DNA of 64,000 nt from Cryptomeria japonica (lineage: Eukaryota > Streptophyta > Pinopsida > Cupressales > Cupressaceae): NCBI RefSeq assembly GCF_030272615.1, contig NC_081408.1, positions 606,661,673 to 606,725,672 on the forward strand, written 5' to 3'. Position 1 is the first letter of the stretch. The number at the start of each line of letters is the position of its first letter. This document shows positions 33,876-44,035 of this stretch, piece after piece. A program made the translations under genes and the position numbers. The notes beneath the pieces are model-generated. The model was not told the DNA's origin. It was given only the letters and a program-made list of their open reading frames with translations, and did not search any database.

Positions 33876-36800
33876 ATGTCAGATTTTTATTTGCAAGATG
33901 TTCATATTTGTGATGATTATGAGTTAGATGAAGCTTTAGATGAATTTTTGAAACCTAAATATACCAAACCTTCATTTTACCAAAAACTCATAAACATTGT
34001 TACTATGCCATTTCGTTGTGATGAGAAAGATAAGTCGAATGATTCCTCTCAAGGGTACATTCCTATCAGCTCTTCCACTAAATCTAGTAACATGGTTGTT
34101 TTCAATGATCCCCTCTATGAAGAGATATCTCCTTTTTAATCAAAAGATAAACCTTTTAATAGATATGATCATGCTTTGTTGAATGATGCCCTTGATGCCT
34201 TTGTGTCTCCTAAAAAACACTCCCTTCATGAGGATCCTTTTGTGCAAGAAGATGACATTATCCCTACATTTCCTAGTGATGGCCTTTCCTTTTCCAACAA
34301 AATTCCCACTAGAGATGATGAATTAATGATAAATGCTTACCCTTCTCCTAAAGTTGGTCTTACCCATAAGCATCCCTTAGAGAAAGAAGATGAAATAATA
34401 AGTAATTTCCTTAATTCTCTCTCCCCTAAAGATCATATTGAACATATTTTGAGTAAAGAGGATGAGTTTAACACATCTATTGATGCTCTCCCTCCTAAGG
34501 ATGAGGAATTAATAAACAATGTTATCTCCTCTCCCGAAATTGACAATACTTCAAACATTCCTTTCAACAACCTCACTATTTGGGATGAACCATTAGAAGA
34601 AGGTATAGATTATTCTCTACCCCTAGCCAAAGGGGATGAAATCAAGATTGGAAACTCCCTTGATAGTTTCTCCCCTTCCTTGAATCTCAATTATTCTCCC
34701 TCTAAAAATAAAGCATCTCCCTCTCCTCAACTTGGTTCTACTCATAAGGATACCCTAGTTCAAAGCAAGATGGTTAACATCTCTTTCAAAGATCTCCCTC
34801 TCAAAAGTGAGACTTTAGAGAGTAATGTTGATCCTTCTCCTAGAGAGTTTATTCCCCATGTAGATCCTTTGATGATAGAGGATGATATGACCTTTCCTAG
34901 CATTACTTTTCCTACTAGAACATCAATGCCTACCCCTTGTCTCTCTCCTAAAATTGATTTAATCCATGATAAGATTTTAGTGCAAGAGAAGAATATCAAT
35001 AATTTTTCCAATAATTTTGTTCATTCCTCTAAACCATCCTCAATCAATTTGATACATGTGAATGAAACACCTAACAAACCTCTCTTCACTATCCAAGGTG
35101 CTTGTCCTTCTCAAAATTCTCAACCTTTAAATAAGCCTATCTTAGTGGTTCAAGGTGGTTATGCTAATGATTCTTTTTGCAGTCCTAAGAAACCAATTAT
35201 TACTGTGCAAGGAGGTTATTCTACTAAGAGCCCTTATGAGTATGCTAAGCAACTGACTAGAGAGAGTTATCATGCGGTTGCCCATACTTATAATACTAGA
35301 AACAATAGGCAACCTAATCCTCCTCCAGTTATCCCAACTTCACTTCCTCCTTCCCAACCTATTCTTCCGCAAGCTCCTCGTATTTCACAAGTTCTTGGTA
35401 AGGAATATGATCTCATAGAACAACTTAAAGCTACCCCTGCTAAGATATCCCTTTGGGATTTGATCCAAACTTCGTCCGCTCATCATGGAATGCTACAAGA
35501 TGCCTTGAAAGATTTGAATGTTCCTCCACCTAATACATCTAGTAATATAGTGTCTTTGGTTAACTCTGTGATGAATCCTAAAGCTCAAATTGTGTTTACT
35601 CAAGATGAGTTGCCTACTAGTGAAATTCAACATCAATATGATCCCTTGATGATTGTGGTTATCATAAATGACACTGCTATAAGACGAACACTGGTAGATA
35701 ATGGCTCTGGCCTTAATGTGTGTAGCATTAATCTATTGCATAAGATGAATGTGGATACATCCCTTATTGAGCCTAACTCTCGTCCCATTTGAGGCTTTGA
35801 TAATGTGGCTAAGTCTTCATTAGGTATTATCACCTTACCCGTCACAGTGGGACCTGTTACGTTGCTTACTCCTATCCATGTTATGTCAGGAAATCTAACA
35901 TACAACTTGTTATTAGGGAGGCCTTGGATTCACAGTATGCAAGCTGTCCCCTCTACATTGCATAGACAAGTTAAATTCATTTACAACAATAAGACATATA
36001 CCTTGATAGGTGACACTAATCTCCAAGCTTGTTTGCAAACATCTAAGCCTTCCTCTTCTAGTAATGACTCTTTGAACAAGATACCTATGGATGAATCCTT
36101 ACCCTCTGATAATCAAAATTCTTTGGATGAGTCTGAAGCTCCTGAAGAAGATCCTTCTCGACTTGAATATACGCATAAAAAGGCTTTTGATCCTGAGAAG
36201 GTTCTCGCAGAAGACGATTGGGGATCTCTTGACTTTAATCCCACCTTTGTAGGTGAGTGTAGGGTTCCTCCTAGAGAGTTTAAAGTTAAAAAGAAGGAAG
36301 AAACTAAAAATCAATCAGTCTTACCTGAACTTATTAGCAATAATTTTGTGGCCGCTTCTCAAACTTCTTCTCCTCACACCTCTAATTATGAAGAGTTTGA
36401 TTCTTTGTCTTATGAAAAACCACCTTCTCTTCCTGAAATGGCTGATCATTATGGTCGTGGCTTTCGCATTTTTGCTAAGCATGGGTATCATGGAAATGGT
36501 TGTGGCACTCATGAACAAGGGATAAAGGTTCCTCTAGAGACTAATTTTCACAATTATGCCTTTGGACTCGGCTATAATCCCTGCAAACGTACCAAAGCAT
36601 CTAAAAGACCATCTCTCAATGTGAATGCTATATTTAGTAGTGATGATGATCTCACTTCAACTAAATCATCTTCTACTTTTATCAACTCTCATTCTCCTCA
36701 TAAGGAAATCTTGGCGATGAACAAATCTCTTTATGACTCCCCTCAAATTTCTAAATCCACTTATGAATCTTTATCTCCTATTCATCATAAAGCCCTTTCC

Positions 36801-36968
36801 TCCAGGGATAAGGCTCTAATAAATTACACTCATCCCTCTTCTAAGATTTCTTGTGACTTTTCTTCTTCAATTTTTATCACTTTATACATGTTTTTGATCT
36901 CACTTATAGTTGAGCATTTAGCATGTCATATCCAAATACCTCATTTAGTCTATCATGTCTTTAAATAA
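33876..36968 (+). pseudogene. Family B protein: protease-like and G-patch-like, two nonsense codons
   Basis: A single frame of 1030 codons from ATG 33876 to TAA 36968, interrupted by TAA 34137 and TGA 35790 (both one C-to-T step from CAA and CGA) with no frameshift. The first 560 residues are low-complexity, rich in Ser, Pro, Asp and Lys, with repeated DEL/DDE blocks and three similar VQGGY/IQGACPS units near 35085-35220. A retropepsin-like region follows: VDNGSGLNVCS (active site D-N-G in place of D-T/S-G) and YNLLLGRPWIHSMQAVPS, as in plant Tat/Ogre-type gypsy elements. A Gly-rich segment at about residues 855-905 (HGYHGNGCGTHEQGI, GLGYNP) resembles the G-patch found beside the protease in such elements. 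No gag or polymerase is present. Confidence 0.75.
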
Positions 36969-38793
36969 CATTAAGGACTATTATGTTGCTCATCATTATG
37001 TGACATTGGTAGCTCATTTATTGGGGGCTCATTGTCATTCATGATGGTACAATTTCAAGTGCAATCATATTTTTGAAGCAACATAATAGCCTAATTTTTC
37101 GATGTTATCTCTTGTTCCTATGGGGTAATAGTGTGGAAATATTGATCATCTTTTCTTTAGAATCCTCTTTTTCTAGATATGGGAGAAGATGTGTATTCTC
37201 TTTCTTATCCTACCCACTTCTTTTGAGGAGCATTTTACATACACTAATGTCTTGCTTGCATGAACGCATGTGAGTATGTAGTACATTTTGCTTATGTCTA
37301 AATCTCTCCCTAGAAGATTGTGTAAGTCCTTCTCATTGTCCTTATCCTTGGGAGGCAATGATCTTTCCTTATTTTTTTTTCTAAGGATCCACTTTTTCCT
37401 ATTTCGTGGATGGTGTGAACTTTATTACTTGATGTTATTCCTTGTATGCATTCGTTATTGTTTGTTCAAGGATTCTCTCTTACAAGAGGTGTAAGTCCTT
37501 GACTACAACCTCTTTTGCACTTGGTAAAATACATCCATAATGAATTCACTCTCCCAATTGGGTTAAAAAGAGCGTCATCCTTCATTAAGAATCACTTTCA
37601 CCTCGCAAAAGAAGGAAGTATTGCATTCTTATTCTCTTCTTTGTCTCATTCTAGAAAATGTTATATTTGTCTAAAACAATTCCTCTCTAGGATAGGTGTC
37701 TTTTGTACAAAGATCTCTTCTCCTCTAAGGATCTCCTTTACACATACTACAAGATATCCCTTTTCAACTATCTTATCCTTGCTTAAAGAGTGCAAAACTC
37801 TCTTGCTTGGATCTATGACATTGTTGCATCTTTTGTGATGAAGGTAGGTATCCTTGTTCTACTTTGCTTATGACATAAACATTATACTTCTTGAGCAATG
37901 GGTCATTCTCGGAACCAGAGCACAGACTCTTAGAGTGAGATGTCTCCATTTTTTTCTTTTATACAAGGTGATTATTCTCGGAACCAGAGCACAGACTCTT
38001 AGAGCGAGATTTCATGCTTTTGTACTATACATATACAGGTTGTAGCATACTCGGGCATAGACTCCTATGAGGTGCTTCTAACCTCCCTTACACACACATG
38101 CACGAGGTTGAGTGGAACTAGTGGCATAAGGCTAGACTTTCTCACTCTCCTCCCTTACATGGATCACCTAGACAGACTCTAGGGGCTAGTTTTCCATGTC
38201 CTTTTCCCATGGATCACCTAGACAAGATCTAGGGGTGAGAAGTCCATGTTTTCTCTCTCACTATTCTTCTCATGGATCACCAATGTGTGTATTCATGCTT
38301 TTCTCCTTTCTTTTCTTCTCTTTGCATTTTGTTTCCATTTACATCCTTCATCTTGTGTTAGAGAACTCTCAAATCCTCACACTCTTTGTTGCGTTGGAAT
38401 TGAGATTTAGTCCTCTTTCTTACCAAATTATTCTCCATTAGTTTTTGATCTCATATCAAATCTTCTTGTGAGCACTTGTCATCAATATTCTTTAACAATT
38501 CGAAGTGGTAAACATGATACCCTGTTTCAACTCACTAAAATTAGCAAGCCGAAACAGGGGGGGGCATATAGCTACCCTTGAATTTTCATCACCTTCCTTA
38601 GTAAGCATTAGGTGATTTTGTGATCTAACGTGTGTTTTGTAGGGTGCGGTTCCTAACTGTGTACTGCAGATACCGCTGGGGGCTTCGTTCGACAGACTTA
38701 TGGATATATCCTTTTTCAAATAATGTTTACTTTTCTGTACTTTAGCTTGCATATGCACGTAGTGTTCATATGACCGCTAAAGTGGGGGCTAAA
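36969..38793 (+). other. Long 3' non-coding region of family B
   Basis: 1.8 kb without a supported ORF. It has imperfect repeats: CGGAACCAGAGCACAGACTC at about 37910 and 37979, a relative near 38048, and CATGGATCACCTAGACA at 38158 and 38208. It ends in GACCGCTAAAGTGGGGGCTA just before the LTR, matching the tract of family A. Confidence 0.6.
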
Positions 38794-40465
38794 TGTAGCG
38801 TCGTAAATAGTACGCACTTGCTAGGGTGGTACAATTTCACACCTAGTTTAGCACCCGCCTTGGCGCATTTTGTATTTTGCATTGCATTTCCCCTTTAACA
38901 CTTAATTAATCAAATTAATTAGGTCTAAGGTTCTATTTCATCATCTTTCACATCATAAAGTTGGGCCCTTTCGTTAAAGTGTGCCCTTTTCATTTTATTC
39001 CTCCAATACATCATTTAATCAAAAACCCTAATTAGGTCCTATTTTGAACTTGGGGGCTTGGTTTCGGGGGTCAAAACATCTTGAAATCACCTGTAACTTC
39101 GGGATTCGCTCTAAAATCATCATATCCGACAGCCCTAAAAATTTGGTGAAAAGTTGTCGGGACCATGGCGCCCGGCGTGCACATGGTCCCGGACATTTTT
39201 CCCGAAATTTTAGGAGCGCGATCCAATCATAAAATAAAGCTTAACCCCAAGAAATTGGTGAGATATTCAATCTCTAGGTCGGCCAAAAGTCGAAATTAAG
39301 ACCTAGGGTTTCATACATAAGAGCTCTCTTTCTTCATTTGAATGGATCCAGAATTTTGGCTTTCGAGGACCTTCTATGCAGCGAAATAGCAGATCTTTGA
39401 AGACTTCAATAACATTCAACATCCTTCTATCAAGCATTTATCAATTTTATTCATCCATTTAGGGGCTTGGAAGACATTGAAGAACAATAGGAGATTACCG
39501 ACTGAAGATTGGCTTGTACTCCTCCCTTGAGGGTTGGGTATGATTTCATGTTGTTTTCATGTCTTTGCATAAGCTTCAATATATCATTTATTCATGCTTT
39601 AGATCACTTTGCATCTTGATTTAGAGCATTTACATTATCATTTACAAGCAATTAGGGTTTACTTTCTAGGTTGCTCTAGTTTGCTTTCTTGCATTTAAGG
39701 ACCTTGCACACACACTAGGTCTGCACACACAATACATTTTACAATACAACTTGGCTATTCGTGGAGGTGGAAATCACCGAAGCGGGGGTTTGACTAAGGC
39801 AAAACCCTATATAGCCACCCATACGCTTTTCAGATATAAGTGCAGGTTTCAGGATTCGGACGACGCCGCAAGTTACAGATCCGGAAGAAGCAGACGGAGA
39901 CCGAACTTCACACCAAATCTCAGAGCAAAAGACTAGGACAAGGGCGTGGGGCACCCTGGTCCTACCAGGACAGGGGCGCTGGGCGCCCTGGTCCCTGGGA
40001 CAGGGGCGCTGGGCACCCTGGTCCTTCTGTCAGACAGCAAGTTTCAGCATTTTGACAGCTTTTCAGGTTGCAAAATAGCAGTTTCCGGAGCAGTTTCAGG
40101 GGTAGAATCAGGACAGTGGCCCCCGCGCCCCCGTCCCGAACATTTTCAATCAGATTTTAACTCCGGGTACGCATTTGCATTCTTGTCTTATCCTTGTATT
40201 TACAGCTTTCCATTGTTTAAGTTCAATTCTGCAATCTTGTCATTAGTTCATACTTGCATTTTGGGGTTAGGAATTGAACTTGCATCATTTTATCTTTCAA
40301 TTACAACAAAGGAATAGAAATCCTAATAGGTAGCCTGTGGCTCTCTCTTCCACAAGAAGAAGTAGCCAATTGTGTGATACCTCTAGGCTCTTTCGTATTC
40401 CACAAGTGTGTGGTTGAAAGTGAGATTAGGGCATGTTTGCTTAGTGTCACTTTTTCTCCTACACA
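38794..40465 (+). repeat. Family B LTR, 3'
   Basis: It is 1672 bp, TGTAGCGTCG to CTACACA, followed directly by AACAC. It contains the second LTR copy of the shared module (about 39072-39222) and the GC-rich block (39947-40024). Confidence 0.93.
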
Positions 40466-42067
40466 AACACATTGTAAAAACTTCCTCAAAAACATATCAG
40501 GGCCAAAGAGCCACTCTGCATCATAGACTTCTGGTTGCAACATTTCAACACCATCTTGAGTGAGTTGATTCATAGTAGAAATACCACAGTCTTCCATATA
40601 ACTGTTAGAAAAATAAGCCATGTTTTTAATAGGACAACCTTCTTCAAAAGTGCAAGAATGATCTGTGAGAAACTCTCTATCTAAATCTGATTTTTCACTC
40701 TCTAGACATTCATTTTCCAAGAATTCATTATAAACATTGGCTTCAAAACAAAATGATTCTAGCATGGGATGACTATCAAATAGCTCATCTTCACAATCAA
40801 ATTTGAATATCTCTAATTCAGGTCGCCTATGTGATATCATAACAGAGGCAAGTGAGTTTCCCTTGGTTTGCATTTCAGTATTCTCAAAATTCTTCAATGT
40901 TTTGGGCTGCAACAATTCCTCAATATCTTGCATGCAATCAAACTGAAAAGACTCATACCTTGTCTGCATATCAATATGAGATATACTTCCTACTTTTTCA
41001 CCATAAGATGTCTCTTGTTTATGTTGATCTGTTATGCCTCCCTTATCAAAATCATTAGCTAAAATTGCATTAGAAGTATCAAATGAAAAATATTCAAATT
41101 CTGAAAAAGAGACATTTTCCAGCAAACTTTTATCTAATTGTTCATCATCAAATCCTTGCTCCATAGAAGAAGCGTTTGAGCAAGTCATTAAAATTTTTGA
41201 TTGTGCAGTTTTATCACCCTCATCTTCAAATAAATTATCATTTTCAACACACAAATGATAAATCCCTGCAATGCTAGGATAACTATTTTCAATCACAGGA
41301 GGTTCTTGGAAATGTCCATCATTAAAGACTGTTAAATTTTGAGAATAAGAGATAGGTAGTGCTGATTTTGCTGCTTTCATAACAAGTTTATTTTGTAGAG
41401 GCTCTTCCTTCGGATAAAACTTCTAATTATAAAGACAAATTTCAGATGGTGGCTCCCTCACAGCACATTTGTCCATGCATTTCATTCCACTTAACAACAT
41501 ATCATCATCTACCTCAATAGCCTCTTTTTGTGCATCTTTCAAATTTTGTATTTTCTTACGTTTGAACTGAAATTTAATTTCAGTTTGCAATGCAGCAATA
41601 AAAATACATAATTGATTACTTTCAGTTGGTTGGCAAGCTTGAGGAATTTTACCAACACATCTATTAAATCTATCAATAAAACCTCTCATAGATTCATCAT
41701 TTTTCATCTGAATTTGAAAGAAATTCAACAATAACTCATAAGTATCAACCACAAGCTGAAATCTTCTAAGGAATTTTACCTTCAAGTCATCCCAACTAGT
41801 AATGCATCCATCTTGCAAATTTTTAAACCACTCAATGACATTTCCAACAAGGCTGTCAACAAATAGTCGCACAAAGACATTCTCTTCTTGCACTCCAAGA
41901 ATTCCACAGGTAACCATGGTTGCTTTTATGTGATCATCAGGATCTTGATTTTTATCTCCAGCAAAATTTGGAAAGCATTCCCTTGATCCTTTAGGAAAGG
42001 CTGAATATTGGGGCAAAGCAAATGGACCAAAATGAGTCCCCCATGGATGAGCTGCAACTAAAGCCAT
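40466..42067 (-). pseudogene. Family C gag plus acidic tail, interrupted
   Basis: Minus-strand frame from ATG 42067. Residues 1-214 contain a retrotransposon gag (capsid) domain (FPNFAGDKNQDPDDHIKATM, then NVIEWFKNLQDG and WDDLKVKFLRRFQ). A TAA at 41425-41423 follows LYN and the same frame continues without a shift for another 300 residues. That part is acidic and Phe-rich with repeats of the type E-x-F-x-F-D-x-x and no recognised domain. The frame is then cut by element B at 40470, and its end lies at 31897-32021. No zinc knuckle or protease is visible. The portion of the open frame left of 40466 is family B LTR and not part of the gene. Confidence 0.75.
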
Positions 42068-42180
42068 AATTTCAGACTTGAATTTTTCAACCAGACATAA
42101 ACAGAGTCACCAATCTCCTTGCACACAGAGATGTCTTTAAAACTTGGGGAAAAAACAAAAATGACTGATCTTTTGATTTC

Positions 42181-42207
42181 GAATCCCCAGCAAAGTCGCT
42201 AAAAATC
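42181..42207 (-). other. Presumed primer-binding site of family C
   Basis: On the minus strand, right after the LTR, it reads TTTTAGCGACTTTGCTGGGG and continues ATTCGAAATC. TGGCGACT-type sites complementary to a tRNA-Arg end are known from Ogre/Tat elements. Here the match seems to extend into a T-loop-like TTCGAA, but the first bases are TAG, not TGG. Confidence 0.5.
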
Positions 42208-43835
42208 TATTAGTGAACAGATTTGTCCCTCAACAAATACATACACATACTAACTCCAAATGCCCGAGATAAAGGACAAAGAGCACCAACAGTTGGATAG
42301 ATTATCATTGAATTGATAATCTTCCTTTGAATTGAGAGGTATAGCTCCCTCTTTACAAGATTTACAATTAATTAAAATGCTGAATATGTCTTTAACCAGA
42401 AGACACGAAGGCACGTTAAAACTCATCCATCAACATGACATGAATGTGATTTAGAATTTAAATAACAAAGAGAGAAACAAATAAATAACACATAGACCAT
42501 CTATTTGATCTTCCCACATACACAGATCTGATCGAGTCTCACAGGACAAGGGGGATCAGAACATCCGTGCAAAATCAACAAAAGACCCACTCATTAAATT
42601 AATTCACAAACTTCTGAAAGTGAAATGACCAAGGAAGCACCAAATGCTACATAAATGAATATTTATCCCAACAGAGATTTTCTATTCACATTCAAAAGCA
42701 CAGATTTGAAAATACAATTTATCTGTTTGCCATAATGAAGAGAGTATTAAGAAGATTATAAAGCACCAAGAATCTATAATCAAAAGAATGCACAAGATTA
42801 CACATAGGCAAAATCTTCATTTCTTTATTTCTCAATACAATCTGGAATACATAGACCCAAATCCCCTACAACAAAACTACTTCCCCTCTTACAATCAGAA
42901 ATTTGAAAATTTCTCCCTTTCTCTGTAGCACACTCACTCCTCCCAAAAGAAGAAGAAGAAAAAGAAGAAGCCCCTTTTTTCTAGAGAAACTTTCCTTAAA
43001 TAATCGTCATATCCTTTCGTAACTTAATCTTGAAAAGATTATTAATTAATCTTTTTTTTTCCTTTTATCTTTTATCCTCTTCGTTATAACTTAAAAAAAA
43101 AAAAAATCTTCAAATCTTTTATCTCAAAATTTTTATATACCCGTACTTAGATATAAATAACTTTTGACTGAGATAATTTTTTTCCGATCTTTCTGGTGAG
43201 AATTTAGAAAACTAGGTTTTCTAAAATAGATTAAAATTTCAGCACAATCCAACGATTAAATGCATAGTTATGGCCCCTGCACCAAGACTGATTTTTTTGT
43301 CTCAGAAAATTCATTGTTACAGATTACATTAAAAATTACAAACATTAGACATGCCAATGTTATTGGATTATTAAAATTGCTGAAATTTTGAACTCACACA
43401 CTCTGAACCTACATTTGATGAATCTCTGAACTTTGAATTTGAACCTCTGAAATCGAACCTTGAACCTTGAACCTTTTGAACTTTGAACCTTTTGAACCTA
43501 AGAAGGTTCAAGGTTTAAGTTCAATCATAATTGTTTCTTTGGGCTGCCATAGAAAAACCTGTATAACTTTTTACTAAGGGCTCCATTTTTTATAAAATTT
43601 TAGCTGTAGAATAAATAAGCTGAGCAGAGCATAATCTAGAAATCATTTTTGCATAAGAGACAAAAGACTTGAGATTTAATTGTTTGGGTATATGGGTAAG
43701 GTAAAAATAAAACAATTAAAATCTCTCAGCTGACATGGAGTTTGGCCACAAAAACTTTAGCATTAAAATATTAACAATATCTGATTTTTAGCTGATTATG
43801 AGACTTTAGACACAAGCAAAAATATAGGGGTAACA
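42208..43835 (-). repeat. Family C LTR (5' LTR in element orientation)
   Basis: It is 1628 bp and nearly identical to 29966-31619. The left edge is TATTAGTGAACAG, where the other LTR has TGTTAGTGAATAG, and the right edge is ATAGGGGTAACA. It carries the same AACCTT stem repeats at about 43441-43522. Confidence 0.9.
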
Positions 43836-43840
43836 GATCG

Positions 43841-43988
43841 GTAATGTTGTTTACTAGTTAGTGCAGTCATTGCAGTCTAAGTTGTTTGTGGAAGTTTTTG
43901 TCCATACTGATTCACCCCCCCTCTCAGTATATGTTGGGTATTTACTATTCATCATTATTCATTAATTGGTATCAGAGCATCCTCTAGG
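43841..43988 (+). repeat. Copia 5' LTR, right piece, and initiator-Met primer site
   Basis: 43841-43974 completes the copia 5' LTR, ending TTATTCATTA against TTATTCATCA in the 3' LTR. The primer site TGGTATCAGAGC (43977-43988), complementary to the 3' end of tRNA-iMet, is classic for plant copia elements. Confidence 0.9.
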
Positions 43989-44035
43989 TCCTTTGTGCTA
44001 TAAGCTTAACCGCTTGAGGAAAAGATCCTATTCTA

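Larger units (their letters stand above)
32022..40465 (+). mobile_element. Family B LTR retrotransposon, protease/G-patch-like only, TSD AACAC
   Basis: The LTRs are 32022-33711 and 38794-40465, beginning TGTAGC and ending CTACACA. They are flanked by perfect AACAC duplications (32017-32021 and 40466-40470). A presumed primer site TTTTGGTGAACCTGACGTG follows the left LTR. The polypurine tract GCTAAAGTGGGGGCTAAA precedes the right one. The only long frame (33876-36968) has a protease-like and a G-patch-like region but no gag, reverse transcriptase or integrase. Ends and cis-signals closely match family A although the proteins differ. Confidence 0.93.
29966..43835 (-). mobile_element. Family C LTR element, minus strand, gag-only, TSD GATCA/GATCG
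   Basis: The LTRs lie at 29966-31619 and 42208-43835. Flanks are GATCA (29961-29965) and GATCG (43836-43840), one base apart from identical. The gag ORF and the presumed primer site next to the right LTR show that it reads right to left. Leaving out the nested family B element, the internal region is only about 2.1 kb and encodes gag plus an acidic tail. There is no protease, reverse transcriptase or integrase, so this is a third non-autonomous family. Confidence 0.88.

Noticed and set aside
37073-38441. Several 60-107-aa ORFs in the family B 3' region
   Set aside because: Overlapping frames in Leu/Phe/Ser-rich low-complexity sequence, no domain, and non-coding by position between ORF stop and polypurine tract.
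40301-40465. Extension of the family C frame into the family B LTR
   Set aside because: The frame happens to stay open past the insertion point at 40466. The real continuation is on the other side of element B at 31897-32021.
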